Source: Methanolinea sp.
Lineage (GTDB): Archaea; Halobacteriota; Methanomicrobia; Methanomicrobiales; Methanospirillaceae
Assembly: GCA_016699325.1 (NCBI GenBank)
Contig: CP064971.1
Coordinates: forward strand, 310,001-374,000
Reading direction: 5' to 3'
DNA length: 64,000 nucleotides
This document shows, piece by piece, positions 54,039 to 63,101 of the stretch. The translations under genes and the position numbers were made by a program. The notes under the pieces were generated by a model, which was not told where the DNA came from, searched no databases, and saw nothing but the letters and a program-made list of their open reading frames with translations. Each line of letters starts with the position of its first letter. Position 1 is the first letter of the stretch.

Positions 54039-54965
54039 CTATGCTCCCCTGATCTCCTTCCCCATCAACTTCACCAGCAGGGCTTTCTGGGAATGGAGCC
54101 GGTTCTCGGCCTCATCGAATACCAGGCTCAATGGCCCCTCGATGACCTCGTCAGCAACCTCCTGGCCGCGGTGTGCCGGGAGGCAATGGAGAAAGATCGC
54201 TTCCGGCCCGGCCTTCCTCATCAGGGCAGAAGTCACGGTATAACCGGAAAACGCCTTAAGACGTTCCGCCTTCTCGCTTTCCTCCCCCATGGAGACCCAG
54301 GTATCGGTTACCACCACGTGAGCGTCTGCCACCGCATCCACCGGGTCCCTGACCAGGCTGACCGATCCCCCCTCCGCCCGGGCCCGGTCAACCACCTCTC
54401 CGGGAGGCTGGAACCCGACCGGCGAGGCGACCGTCAGCTCGTAGCCGGTCAGTGCAGATGCCAGCACCAGCGAGTTGCAGACGTTGTTCCCGTCCCCGAC
54501 CCATGCCACCCGCAGCCCGGAAAGCGTCCCGAAATGCTCCCGGATGGTCATCAGGTCGGCGATGATCTGGCAGGGGTGTTCGCGGTCGGATAGCCCGTTG
54601 ATAACAGGGACCGATGACCACCGGGCAAATTCCTCGATATGCTCGTGGTGGTAGGCGCGGATCATGATTCCAGCCACGTAACGGGACATGACGCGGGCGG
54701 TGTCCCTTATCTCCTCTCCCCGCCCGATCTGGAGGTCGCCGGGGTTTAGGAACAGGGCATGTCCGCCGAGCTCGTACATTCCCGTCTCAAACGAGATCCT
54801 GGTCCGGGTGGAAGCCTTCTCAAAGACCATGGCAAGCGCCTTTCCTTTCAGGAATTCGTGGGGGCGCCCGGCCTTCCGGAGCATCTTCAGGTTGGCCGCT
54901 TCACCGAGGAGAACCTCCAGCTCGGCTGCGGAGAGGTCGAGGATGGAGAGCAGATCCCTGTTCAT
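54039..54965 (-). CDS. argF: Ornithine carbamoyltransferase
   Basis: 308 residues. Forms citrulline from ornithine and carbamoyl phosphate. The carbamoyl-phosphate site STRTRISFE, HPCQIIADL, and the OTC-specific FLHCLPAHRG with catalytic cysteine are present, together with DTWVSMGEE for ornithine. The start overlaps the purD stop by 4 bases on the same strand. Confidence 0.96.
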   Translation of the reverse strand: MNRDLLSILDLSAAELEVLLGEAANLKMLRKAGRPHEFLKGKALAMVFEKASTRTRISFETGMYELGGHALFLNPGDLQIGRGEEIRDTARVMSRYVAGIMIRAYHHEHIEEFARWSSVPVINGLSDREHPCQIIADLMTIREHFGTLSGLRVAWVGDGNNVCNSLVLASALTGYELTVASPVGFQPPGEVVDRARAEGGSVSLVRDPVDAVADAHVVVTDTWVSMGEESEKAERLKAFSGYTVTSALMRKAGPEAIFLHCLPAHRGQEVADEVIEGPLSLVFDEAENRLHSQKALLVKLMGKEIRGA

Positions 54966-56248
54966 CGGAGCTCCTGCATGTGTGCTATCCGTTGTTCCAG
55001 CAGGCGGGCAGTCCCGATATCGCGGCGGTGGCGCACCCGCCCCCTGACCGACGAGGCTGCACCTTCGGCGATATGCTCTGCCGCCTCAAGGCTTTCCGCC
55101 ATGCCCACGAATGCCAGGGTCCGCGAGGCCTGGGTGAAGAAGCGACCATTGCGCTCATCAACACTGGCGTAATACATGATTGCTTCCGGTCTCTCCGGGA
55201 TATTCAGCTCTTCCCCGGCCAGGGGCTTTTCCGGATAACCTTCGGGCACGATATACTTGCAGACGGTGGCCCTGTTCGAGAACCGGATATCCGCAGCCGG
55301 GAGGGTTCCAGCCACGGTCTTTTCGATGATGGACAGTAGATCGGACTCGAGTAAGGAGAGCACGTTCATCGCTTCAGGGTCACCGAACCGGGCATTGAAC
55401 TCGATGACCATCGGCCCCCTGGCAGTGTTCATGAACTGGCCGTACAGGATTCCCCGGTATGGAAACCCTGCTTTACCCATGGCAACCACCGCATCCTTCA
55501 TGATGGCGAGGGCCTTCTCCTCGTCCTTCCTGCTCACGAACGGGAGGGAATGGTCCGGCATTGAATACGACCCCATCCCCCCCGTGTTCGGGCCCTGGTC
55601 GCCTTCAAAGGCCCGCTTGTGGTCCTGGACAAGCGGCATGGGGACCAGGTGCTTCCCATCGACAAACGCCTGGAGGGTGAACTCTTCCCCGATAAGGCGT
55701 TCCTCGAGCACCACGTTGCCGCCCAGGGACCGAGCATACCGGATGGCTCCTTCCCGGTCTAGGTGCTCACCCATGATCCTGACGCCCTTTCCCCCGGTCA
55801 GCCCGGCGGGCTTGATTGCCAGGTCTCCCTCATACCCGCGGATGAATGCTTCGGCATCCCTGGCGGTATGGGTGACACGGTATGCCGGGCATCCGGCGAT
55901 TCCGTGGGCATGCATCATCTCCCGGCAGAAACCCTTGTCGGTCTCCAGGCGGGCGGCTGAAACCGTCGGACCCATACAGGCGATCCCTCTTTCCTCAAGC
56001 CGGTCGACGATGCCGGCCTCGAGGGGGGCTTCGGGCCCGATAACCGCATAATCGATCTGTCGTGCCGTGGCAAACCGAATTATGGCAGGAACATTGGTCT
56101 CTTTTTCGATCAGGATCTCTTCTGCTGCTGCCGCAATCCCGGGGTTCCGGTTTGCCATGACCGAAAAGATGGTTGCCTCTTTGTTGAAGGAGAGAGCCCT
56201 GGCAATCGCATGCTCCCTGCCCCCTCCTCCGACAACAAGCACCTTCAT
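54962..56248 (-). CDS. purD: Phosphoribosylamine-glycine ligase
   Basis: About 428 residues from ATG 56248 (MKVLVVGGGGREHAIARALS). ATP-grasp enzyme of purine synthesis: FAVIGPEAPL-type segment, KPAGLTGGKGVRIMGEHLD, EFTLQAFVDGKHLVPMPLVQ and the metal site VIEFNARFGDPEAMNVL. Longer in-frame starts upstream cross the TATA element and are unlikely. It is followed by argF (4-base overlap), joining purine and arginine genes in one transcript. Confidence 0.96.
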   Translation of the reverse strand: MKVLVVGGGGREHAIARALSFNKEATIFSVMANRNPGIAAAAEEILIEKETNVPAIIRFATARQIDYAVIGPEAPLEAGIVDRLEERGIACMGPTVSAARLETDKGFCREMMHAHGIAGCPAYRVTHTARDAEAFIRGYEGDLAIKPAGLTGGKGVRIMGEHLDREGAIRYARSLGGNVVLEERLIGEEFTLQAFVDGKHLVPMPLVQDHKRAFEGDQGPNTGGMGSYSMPDHSLPFVSRKDEEKALAIMKDAVVAMGKAGFPYRGILYGQFMNTARGPMVIEFNARFGDPEAMNVLSLLESDLLSIIEKTVAGTLPAADIRFSNRATVCKYIVPEGYPEKPLAGEELNIPERPEAIMYYASVDERNGRFFTQASRTLAFVGMAESLEAAEHIAEGAASSVRGRVRHRRDIGTARLLEQRIAHMQELR

Positions 56249-56267
56249 AGTCATGTATATGCAAGGT

Positions 56268-56277
56268 TTTTTTAAAA
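56268..56277 (-). promoter_or_regulatory. TATA element of purD; transcript probably leaderless
   Basis: TTTTTTAAAAAAA on the minus strand centres about 25 bases before ATG 56248. That spacing would put transcription at or next to the start codon. No Shine-Dalgarno motif lies between. Confidence 0.45.
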
Positions 56278-56288
56278 AAGTGCGTCTC

Positions 56289-56807
56289 TCAATCCGGTAA
56301 CTGCACAACATCACCGGCAGTTGCGAGTGCGATCAGGCGTATCCCAAGGCGGCCGAGCGCTGCTGCTGCCCCGGCCTCGCGGTCGACCACCGTGATAACC
56401 GTATCGACCCGTGCTCCCCCGGCCCGGAGTGCCTCGATACCCCTGATAACCGAGCCGCCGGAAGTTGTGACATCTTCAACAAGCAGCACCTGTTTTCCGG
56501 AGATGCTCCCGATAATTCGCCCACCCGTTCCGTGGGACTTCTCGGTGCTCCTGACGATGGCATACGGCTTTCTGCTGGCGATCGCGGTGGCGACGGCAAT
56601 GGGAACACCTCCGACGGCCACTCCCGCAACAACGTCAAAGTCCGCCTGGCGTGCCATCTCCTCGCCGATTGCCATAAGAACCGCAGGGTGGGTGATTGCC
56701 TTCTTCACATCAAGGTAGTAGGAGCTCTTTACTCCCGAGGCAAGGGTGAAGTCCCCGAACACCACCGCCCCATGCTCCCGCAACAGTTCAGCGATCCTGT
56801 TCACCAT
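56289..56807 (-). CDS. pyrE: Orotate phosphoribosyltransferase
   Basis: 172 residues from ATG 56807 (MVNRIAELLREHGAVVFG). Converts orotate and PRPP to OMP. FTLASGVKSSYYLDVKKAIT is the OPRT-specific start, VAGVAVGGVPIAVATA and RSTEKSHGTGGRI line the site, and VLLVEDVTTSGGSVIRGI is the PRPP loop. It overlaps the end of carS by 7 bases. The GfcR-like protein at 19073 is a paralogue with a DNA-binding domain. Confidence 0.95.
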   Translation of the reverse strand: MVNRIAELLREHGAVVFGDFTLASGVKSSYYLDVKKAITHPAVLMAIGEEMARQADFDVVAGVAVGGVPIAVATAIASRKPYAIVRSTEKSHGTGGRIIGSISGKQVLLVEDVTTSGGSVIRGIEALRAGGARVDTVITVVDREAGAAAALGRLGIRLIALATAGDVVQLPD

Positions 56808-57349
56808 GGTACATCTTTTACTCCGGCAAGATACCCGATAATATTCACCACCCGGTGCAGCAGGGGGGTCACGATGATGATCCAGATCACCATGAGGGGG
56901 GTGACGGTCGCCATCACCCATTCGTGCTCCAGGAGCATGAGCAGGAGAAAGGCACCGATTACAAAGTCATACTGGTCTGCAATCAACCATTCTGCACCGC
57001 GATCCTTGCCAAGCCTCCGTTTGAAAAAACTCTTGGCGAGATCCCCGAGGAGGGCTCCGGCAGCAAGGATCACCACCACCGGGAACGTGAGCCCGGGGAG
57101 GGCCAGGAGTCCGGCATGATCCCGGGCCCCTATCTGGACCAGCCCGACGACTATCCCGGCCAGGATCCCCAGGAAAAGCCCCCGCCATGTTTTTCCGTCG
57201 CCGAATATCCGTTTTCCATCCCAGAGCACATGACCCCCGTCAATTGGCGCCCCGCCCCCGAGGACGGCTGCCGCTGAATTCGGCAGGTATGCCGGCAGCA
57301 TGATCCAGAGCGCAGACGCCAGTGAGAATAAAATGAGATCGGGGCTCAT
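56801..57349 (-). CDS. carS: CDP-archaeol synthase
   Basis: 182 residues from ATG 57349 with four to five membrane helices. It activates archaeal phospholipid precursor with CTP. Recognised by LPAYLPNSAAAVLGGGAPID, GKRIFGDGKTWRGLFLGILA (the conserved GDGKTWRG core) and ADQYDFVIGAFLLLMLLEH. It lies back to back with the tetraether-synthase-like gene, sharing a promoter region, and runs into pyrE. Confidence 0.93.
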   Translation of the reverse strand: MSPDLILFSLASALWIMLPAYLPNSAAAVLGGGAPIDGGHVLWDGKRIFGDGKTWRGLFLGILAGIVVGLVQIGARDHAGLLALPGLTFPVVVILAAGALLGDLAKSFFKRRLGKDRGAEWLIADQYDFVIGAFLLLMLLEHEWVMATVTPLMVIWIIIVTPLLHRVVNIIGYLAGVKDVPW

Positions 57350-57380
57350 GGAAATACCCCAGTATCTGTAATAAACAGCA

Positions 57381-57388
57381 GATATAAG
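57381..57388. promoter_or_regulatory. Shared TATA region between carS and the tetraether-synthase-like gene
   Basis: GATATAAG reads CTTATATC on the minus strand, so one AT-rich element could serve both divergent genes. The plus gene has GGAGGGGAA before its GTG. Confidence 0.5.
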
Positions 57389-57442
57389 CATTAAGATATC
57401 CCAGAATCTAACCACTTCTATGAAGGATCGGAGGGGAACCCC

Positions 57443-58900
57443 GTGAGAGTGAAGACAACCAAGACCCTATGCCCGATCTGCAATGCCGTTCTTGAGGGCA
57501 ATATCAACGAAGAGGATGGTAGAATCTGGCTGGAACGGACCTGCCCGGAGCACGGGCATTTCCGGGATCTCTACTGGTCCGATGCCGGTTTATGGCACAA
57601 GTTTGAGGCGTTCGAATCCATCGGGAGGGGCGTTGAGAACCCCAATGTCACCACTCTGGAGGGGTGTTGCCCGGAACACTGTGGTCTGTGTTCGAACCAC
57701 AAATCCGGCACCCTCCTGGCAAACATCGACCTTACCAACCGGTGCAACCTGGACTGTGATTTCTGTTTTGCCAATGCACGGGCCTGCGGGTACATCTATG
57801 AACCCTCCTTTGACCAGATCGTCGCCATGCTCCGGATGCTCCGGGAGCAAAAGCCGGTCCCTGCCCCGGCAGTCCAGTTCTCCGGTGGCGAACCGACGAT
57901 GCGGGATGACCTGATTGAAATTATCCGGAAAGCAAAGGAGCTTGGGTTTCCCCAGGTGCAGCTGGCAACAAACGGCATCAAGCTTGCAAAGGACAGAGGA
58001 TATGCCGAGGAACTCATGGCAGCCGGTCTTTCCACGGTGTATCTCCATTTTGACGGGGTCTCGAAGGAGACCAACCCCAAGCTCGCCTCCGATGAAAAAG
58101 CAGTCAGGAACTGCGAAGAGATCGGCCTCGGGATAGTCCTCGTCCCCACGATTATCAGGGGAAGAAACGACCATGAAGTGGGGGATATAATCCGCTATGC
58201 TGCCGAGCACATCAAGGTGGTCCGCGGGGTGAACTACCAGCCAATCGCATTCACCGGGGCCGCAAGCGAGGAAGACGTGCAGCGGGAGCGGATTACCATC
58301 CCCGAGCTGCTCGAGGATATCGAAGACCAGACCGATGGTACCATCCGCAAGGCGGATTTCTATCCGGTACCCTGTGTTGTGCCGTTCTCCGACCTGGTCG
58401 AGGCGTATACCGGCAAGCCTCAGGTCAGGTTTACCGCACACCAGCACTGCGGTGCAGCCACCTACGTCTTTATCACCGACCAGGGCATGGTTCCCATCAA
58501 CCGGATGATCGATGTGGAGAGCTTCTTCAAGTCCGTCGAAAGCATGACCGAGAAGCTGAGGAAAGGAGGACCGCTGACCAAGTACCGATCGCTCATCGAA
58601 GGTATCCGCGAGATGCATGAATCGGTCAGGAAGAGCGAACATGGTTCCACGATGGAATTCTGGAAGCTGATCGGCAAGACCCTGGTGATGCAGAACTTCG
58701 ATGCCCTCCGCGAATTCCACTGGAACGCCCTCTTCATCGGCACCATGCACTTCATGGACCGTTACAACTACGACCTCGGCCGTGTCCAGCGCTGCTGTAT
58801 CCACTATGCAACACCCGATGGCCGGCTTATCCCCTTCTGCACCTACAACAGCGGCCCGGTATACCGTGAGATCGTCTGGAATAAGTACAGGAAGGATTGA
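57443..58900 (+). CDS. Radical SAM tetraether lipid synthase-like protein (Tes/GMAS family)
   Basis: 485 residues from GTG 57443. The radical SAM cluster is Cys101-x3-Cys105-x2-Cys108 (TNRCNLDCDFCFANA). Extra cysteines precede it: Cys10-x2-Cys13, Cys34, and Cys75-Cys76...Cys80-x2-Cys83 (CCPEHCGLCSNH). More lie near the C-terminus (QRCCIHYATPDGRLIPFCTY). This layout, with LANIDLTNRCNL and VQFSGGEPTMRDDL, matches the MJ0619/Tes family that joins archaeol chains into glycerol tetraethers. Divergence from carS supports a lipid role. Another radical SAM methylase of the same family is the alternative. Confidence 0.82.
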   Translation: MRVKTTKTLCPICNAVLEGNINEEDGRIWLERTCPEHGHFRDLYWSDAGLWHKFEAFESIGRGVENPNVTTLEGCCPEHCGLCSNHKSGTLLANIDLTNRCNLDCDFCFANARACGYIYEPSFDQIVAMLRMLREQKPVPAPAVQFSGGEPTMRDDLIEIIRKAKELGFPQVQLATNGIKLAKDRGYAEELMAAGLSTVYLHFDGVSKETNPKLASDEKAVRNCEEIGLGIVLVPTIIRGRNDHEVGDIIRYAAEHIKVVRGVNYQPIAFTGAASEEDVQRERITIPELLEDIEDQTDGTIRKADFYPVPCVVPFSDLVEAYTGKPQVRFTAHQHCGAATYVFITDQGMVPINRMIDVESFFKSVESMTEKLRKGGPLTKYRSLIEGIREMHESVRKSEHGSTMEFWKLIGKTLVMQNFDALREFHWNALFIGTMHFMDRYNYDLGRVQRCCIHYATPDGRLIPFCTYNSGPVYREIVWNKYRKD

Positions 58901-58973
58901 CCTTTTTCACAGGAAATTGGGTATCCGGCATTTTCCTCCTGCGTGCCTTGCGGCCGCCAGGGGACACGGGTAA

Positions 58974-58995
58974 TTTTTTTCCTGGTAACTTACCA
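58974..58995. terminator. T7 run and small inverted repeat between convergent genes
   Basis: Seven T residues (58974-58980) are followed by TGGTAA-C-TTACCA (58983-58995). They separate the tetraether-synthase-like gene from the convergent alanine dehydrogenase gene. Confidence 0.45.
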
Positions 58996-59078
58996 AGGAT
59001 ACCCGGAGTCCCCTGGTCTGCCCCGGAGAGATGGCCCGCTCCGTGTATCGGTGCAACCGCCTGTCCTGGAACTTCACA

Positions 59079-60014
59079 TCAGGGGAACATGAGTTGGATG
59101 GAGTTCCCGTGCTGCATGGCGATGACCGCGATGGCCAGGTCCTGGATGGCAAGCCCGGTGGAGTCAAAAATGGTAATCTCCCGTTCGTTTGTTCTCCCCT
59201 TCCTCCCCAGCACCACCTCTCCCAGGGTTCCCGCGATCCGGTCCGCAGAGTATAAACCCCTGCTGATGGGGACATTGACCTCGCCCGAATGGACCGCCTG
59301 GGCAAGGTCATCGACAAAGACCGTTGCCCTGGAAAGGACGGCAGGGTCGAGCTCCTGCTTGCCCGGAGCATCGGCCCCGATGGCATTGATGTGGGTGCCG
59401 TCACGGATCCAGTCGCCCCTGACCAGTGGTTTCCGCGATGGGGTGGTGGTGACGAGGAGATCGCAATCGGCGACCTGCTCAAGGGACATGCTCCTGCATT
59501 CGTAACCTGCATGCCGCTCGCAGAAGATCCGGGCATTCTTTTCGGCGCGGCTCCAGACCCGTATCTCCGTGATGGAGAGTTCCAGGGAAAGAGCGCCCAG
59601 CTGGGCCTGGGCCTGGCGCCCGCTCCCCACCATGCCAAGGACAACGCTTTTCCGGGCACTGAGATACTTTGCGGCGATGGCTCCTGCTGCTCCTGTCCGG
59701 AGATCGGTCAGGGCAGTGGCGTTCAGGATCGCCTCGGGAAGCCCTGTCTGGGGACTGAGGATCACGGTAAGTGCCATGACCGTGGGAAGCCCTGCGGCAG
59801 GGTTCCCGGGGTGGACGTTCACGATCTTGACTCCCCCGATGTTCAGAGAGGGGATGTAGGCGGGCATAGTCCTGAAATCGCCGTGATCAAAGGCTATATA
59901 GACTTTCGGCGGCATCTGGACCTTCCCCCGCCCATGCTCGGCAAACGCCTCTTCTATGGCACTGTTGACCGCCAGGATATCCAGTCCTTCGGCCGGGTTC
60001 GGGTAGTACAGCAT
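59079..60014 (-). CDS. ala: Archaeal alanine dehydrogenase / ornithine cyclodeaminase family protein
   Basis: 311 residues of the mu-crystallin/ornithine cyclodeaminase family. The NAD-binding glycine motif is VVLGMVGSGRQAQAQLGALS. MPPKVYIAFDHGDFRTMPAY and GVKIVNVHPGNP contain the conserved substrate-contacting lysines and arginine, and HINAIGADAPGKQELDP is family-wide. Archaeal members characterised biochemically are alanine dehydrogenases. Ornithine cyclodeaminase or another imine reductase cannot be excluded. Confidence 0.85.
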   Translation of the reverse strand: MLYYPNPAEGLDILAVNSAIEEAFAEHGRGKVQMPPKVYIAFDHGDFRTMPAYIPSLNIGGVKIVNVHPGNPAAGLPTVMALTVILSPQTGLPEAILNATALTDLRTGAAGAIAAKYLSARKSVVLGMVGSGRQAQAQLGALSLELSITEIRVWSRAEKNARIFCERHAGYECRSMSLEQVADCDLLVTTTPSRKPLVRGDWIRDGTHINAIGADAPGKQELDPAVLSRATVFVDDLAQAVHSGEVNVPISRGLYSADRIAGTLGEVVLGRKGRTNEREITIFDSTGLAIQDLAIAVIAMQHGNSIQLMFP

Positions 60015-60108
60015 AAAAAAAAATTCTCCCTGATCTTAAAAGAAGGTGCCTCCCCACCATGCCGCGGGGATTATCTGGAATGTCGTGTAATGTACCTGCA
60101 GCCAAGCC

Positions 60109-60903
60109 ATGATCCACATTGTCCCCAAGCCTACCGACACCCCCGATGACAACTCGACGGCGATGGTGGCCAAGGAGATCCGAACCCTCGGCGGCTCCTT
60201 CAGGTACCTCGACCTCGACGGGATTGATCCGTTCGCAACCGAACTCTCCGGAGAGCTCATCTGGGCCTGCGGCCTGAAGCAGGACGAACACCAGTTCGAG
60301 GTACTCCACGCCCTCTCCATCAGCAACACGGTGGTAAACAGCCCTCTCTCCATCTTCACATGCGCAAGCAAGGTGATGACCAGCGCCCTTCTGGTACGGC
60401 ACGGTATCGCCACGCCCCGGACCCTGTTCACTGCATCCCGGGAGGTGGCGGAACGGTTTCTCGAAGAACAGGGTAAGGTGGTGATCAAGCCGGTGTATGG
60501 GTTTGACGGCCACGGCATATTCCTGATTGACTCTGCCGACCGGCTGGGGAATCCCCCGTACTATCTCCAGGAATACGTGCCCAACGACCGCGACTTCCGG
60601 GTGTTCGTAATCGACGGAAAAGCGGTCGGAGCGATTGCCCGAACTTCTGATACGCTCGCCCACAATATCCACCAGGGAGGGACTGGAATGCCGGTCGGGA
60701 TAAGCCCTGAGATGCAGGAGATCGCGGGTGCTGCCGCCCGGGCGGTGGGCGTTGACTATGGCGGTGTTGACCTGCTCCGTTACGGTCAGGGCTTCTGCGT
60801 GCTCGAGGTCAACGGGACCCCGAACTGGCATTGCATGGCGACCCCGATACCCCGCCTGCTCGCGGAATACCTCCTCGAAAAAGAGCGATTGCTCAGGAAA
60901 TAG
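60109..60903 (+). CDS. RimK-type ATP-grasp alpha-L-glutamate ligase (MptN/CofF-like)
   Basis: 264 residues. ATP-grasp fold with SKVMTSALLVRHGIATPRTL, VVIKPVYGFDGHGIFLI, YLQEYVPNDRDFRVFVIDGK and the metal/ATP motif VDLLRYGQGFCVLEVNGTPN. Methanogen members add glutamate to tetrahydromethanopterin-type cofactor (MptN) or to coenzyme F420 (CofF). Sequence inspection alone does not decide which. It is divergent from the alanine dehydrogenase gene. Confidence 0.85.
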   Translation: MIHIVPKPTDTPDDNSTAMVAKEIRTLGGSFRYLDLDGIDPFATELSGELIWACGLKQDEHQFEVLHALSISNTVVNSPLSIFTCASKVMTSALLVRHGIATPRTLFTASREVAERFLEEQGKVVIKPVYGFDGHGIFLIDSADRLGNPPYYLQEYVPNDRDFRVFVIDGKAVGAIARTSDTLAHNIHQGGTGMPVGISPEMQEIAGAAARAVGVDYGGVDLLRYGQGFCVLEVNGTPNWHCMATPIPRLLAEYLLEKERLLRK

Positions 60904-60909
60904 AGTTTT

Positions 60910-61194
60910 TTACTGGATGTATTCCATCTCTCTCAGGGTCTTTGCCGCCAGTTCCCGCATGCGCGCCGAGATCCTCCCGGAAGCGGAGAACTCAACGTCC
61001 TTCATGGCATTGGCGATCTCGTTTCCCAGTACGAAGATGGCATACTTGTGCTCCATCTTGCTCTTGTGGAGTTGCGAGGGGTTGATTTTTAAGGAGTGAT
61101 AATCAGAAAATTTCAATTCGGGGTTGTTTCCTTCAAAAAAGTCCTTGATCTCATACAGCATCTGGTGCAGCGATATCAGTTCCTCTTTGTGCAT
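60910..61194 (-). CDS. UPF0058 family small protein
   Basis: 94 residues from ATG 61194 (MHKEELISLHQMLYEIKDFF). Helical, soluble, with SQLHKSKMEHKYAIFVLGNE and DVEFSASGRISARMRELAAK. This matches the archaeal UPF0058 family (MTH224-like) of unknown function, commonly retained beside informational genes. It is convergent with the RimK-type gene and lies just downstream of dnaG. Confidence 0.8.
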   Translation of the reverse strand: MHKEELISLHQMLYEIKDFFEGNNPELKFSDYHSLKINPSQLHKSKMEHKYAIFVLGNEIANAMKDVEFSASGRISARMRELAAKTLREMEYIQ

Positions 61195-61259
61195 GGGGAT
61201 TTCCACTCCAATGTATTCATGATGCATCTGGAAAATAAATAGGTATCTTTGGGGGGATC

Positions 61260-62456
61260 TCAGGCGATTTTTAAAAGCCTGATCGTCAAAGGCCGCTTGA
61301 TAATTCCCTTAAAATCCCGGGCGGCAACATACTCCAGCCCCTTGCTCACCATGAGGTCGAGCACCCGCTGGTTGATGTCCCCATCGGTAATAAGCCCCGC
61401 AACATCGCCGTTCAGCTCTTCTGCAACCTTCTCGATCTCGTCGGGTTTCGCTTCCCGGATAACGGAGAGGTCGGCACCGAGGAACCTGGCGATACGCTTT
61501 CCACGGACGGCATCGATCTGGTCCGAAAGCGTCTCCGGGCGTCCCGTTTTCCGCTTCGGATGGAAGGTCTTTCCCGGGCGCTTCTGGGGCGCGGTTTCTG
61601 CCGGCAGTTCGGGCCCGGGCTTTTCCTCGGCTGCTTCCTGCTCCCTGACATACTCGACGGGGACCTTGTTCCGCAGTGCCTTGATGATCTCCTTGCGCGA
61701 CATATCCTCCACGCTCTTGCCACGCGGAGAGTAGGCGACATAATCGATCTCGGCTACCTGGAGAAGTTCCTGGAGTATCAGGTCGCCACCCCGGTCCCCG
61801 TCAAAGAAGGCCGTTGCGGTCTTCTTCTCACACAGGTCGATGATAGCCCCGGGGATGTTGGTCCCTTCCACCGCAACTGCCGTCTTGATGCCGTACCGCA
61901 GGAGGTTGATGACGTCCGCCCGCCCTTCAACCACGATGATAGCATCGGAATCGAGCACGTTCGGCCCTGCCGGGATTTTTTCCTCGCCGATGGTGCTGAT
62001 CTTCTCGATCCGCATGCTCTCCCTGACCGTGTCGATCAACTCGGTGCTGTCGATGGTCCCTTCTTCGAATGAACCGATCAGGAGTTCCTTGGCCCGATCA
62101 ACAATCTTTCGTCGCTTGCTCACCCGGATATCCTCGATTGAGACAACCCTCACCCGGGCCACGCAGGGACCAACCCGGTCGATGGTCTCGAGGGAGGCGG
62201 CGAGGATAGCCGTCTCGGCACGGTCGAGCGAGGATGCTATGAAGATATCCCCCCTGGTCTCGCCTTTCTTACTGGAGATCTGGACGTCGATCCTTCCGAC
62301 CCGGCCCGTCCGCTGGAGATCACGGAGGTCAAGGTCTTCGCCGAGCAACCCTTCGGTCTGGCCGAAAATGGCCCCCACTACGTCGGGTTTCTCGACCACC
62401 CCCTCCGCTTCGAGGTAAAGGTGAATGAGGTACTTGGTAGTATCTGATGAGTACAA
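61260..62456 (-). CDS. dnaG: Archaeal DnaG-type primase / exosome subunit
   Basis: About 398 residues. The conserved start (YSSDTTKYLIHLYLEAEGVV) is placed by a TTG codon at 62456; the in-frame ATG at 62483 would add nine non-conserved residues. The Toprim catalytic motifs are AIIVVEGRADVINLLRYG and TATAFFDGDRGGDLI. The C-terminal ~120 residues include a proline/lysine-rich linker. Archaeal DnaG associates with the RNA exosome and has primase activity in vitro. Confidence 0.93.
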   Translation of the reverse strand: MYSSDTTKYLIHLYLEAEGVVEKPDVVGAIFGQTEGLLGEDLDLRDLQRTGRVGRIDVQISSKKGETRGDIFIASSLDRAETAILAASLETIDRVGPCVARVRVVSIEDIRVSKRRKIVDRAKELLIGSFEEGTIDSTELIDTVRESMRIEKISTIGEEKIPAGPNVLDSDAIIVVEGRADVINLLRYGIKTAVAVEGTNIPGAIIDLCEKKTATAFFDGDRGGDLILQELLQVAEIDYVAYSPRGKSVEDMSRKEIIKALRNKVPVEYVREQEAAEEKPGPELPAETAPQKRPGKTFHPKRKTGRPETLSDQIDAVRGKRIARFLGADLSVIREAKPDEIEKVAEELNGDVAGLITDGDINQRVLDLMVSKGLEYVAARDFKGIIKRPLTIRLLKIA

Positions 62457-62559
62457 TGAAACGCACCCCCATGCATCATGCAATGTCCTGAATGCCTGAC
62501 CATAGGTACTTACAAATTGACTTTCAGAGAAGATAAACTATATGATGATGCCTGAATAT

Positions 62560-62579
62560 TTTGTAAATTATTTTACAAA
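62560..62579. promoter_or_regulatory. Palindrome upstream of the dnaG promoter (possible operator)
   Basis: TTTGTAAA-TTAT-TTTACAAA is a perfect 8+8 inverted repeat about 15 bases upstream of an AT-rich TATA-like element (minus strand ATATAGTTTATC, 62534-62545) for dnaG. It also lies 10 bases beyond the DUF167 stop and could form a terminator stem. Confidence 0.45.
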
Positions 62580-62589
62580 GGAGATAAAT

Positions 62590-62913
62590 TCATGCACCGT
62601 CGAGCGCCGCGGTCAACCTGCCCATCACGGACCTGGGATCGGCTCCTGCGACCATGATCTTCTTGATCGAGGAGGTCTCCCCGGAGAGGATGTGTACATT
62701 CATGCCAGGCACGCCGAGCGTTTCGGCTATTATGGCAATGACTTCCCGGTTCGCCCTTCCTTCCCGGGCCGGGGCCTTCACCGAACACCCGAGCGCTTTT
62801 CTCCACTCGTTATAGCCGGATGGGAAGAGGGCCCGCCTCGCACCTGCAGTAACTTCGACGGTGATAACCGCTCCGTCCCCGGTTGAAGAGACGGCTGCTG
62901 AAATATCGGTCAT
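62590..62913 (-). CDS. DUF167 (YggU-like) protein
   Basis: 107 residues from ATG 62913 (MTDISAAVSSTGDGAVITVE). VTAGARRALFPSGYNEWRKA, VKAPAREGRANREVIAIIAE and HILSGETSSIKKIMVAG are the signature of the small DUF167/UPF0235 family of unknown function. It lies downstream of pyrC on the same strand with a 194-base gap that contains a TATA element. Confidence 0.9.
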   Translation of the reverse strand: MTDISAAVSSTGDGAVITVEVTAGARRALFPSGYNEWRKALGCSVKAPAREGRANREVIAIIAETLGVPGMNVHILSGETSSIKKIMVAGADPRSVMGRLTAALDGA

Positions 62914-63092
62914 GAACGTTATCTGTCGCCCGGCCTTAACAACCACGGGTCATCGGTGGCTGGTACCGTCCCTCTCCTGTTTTTACCCTCAGCCGGGCGG
63001 TGCCTGTCGCACAACCGGGTTGTCCCGCAGCTCATTTCCAGGTCTTCGCCAGCAGATCACCCGGGGACCTATGGCTGCGCTGTATCGGCACG

Positions 63093-63101
63093 TATATATA
63101 T
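63093..63101 (-). promoter_or_regulatory. Strong TATA element in the pyrC-DUF167 gap
   Basis: TATATATAT just after the pyrC stop. On the minus strand it would start transcription near 63070, about 155 bases before DUF167. No RNA gene was recognised in between. Confidence 0.45.
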
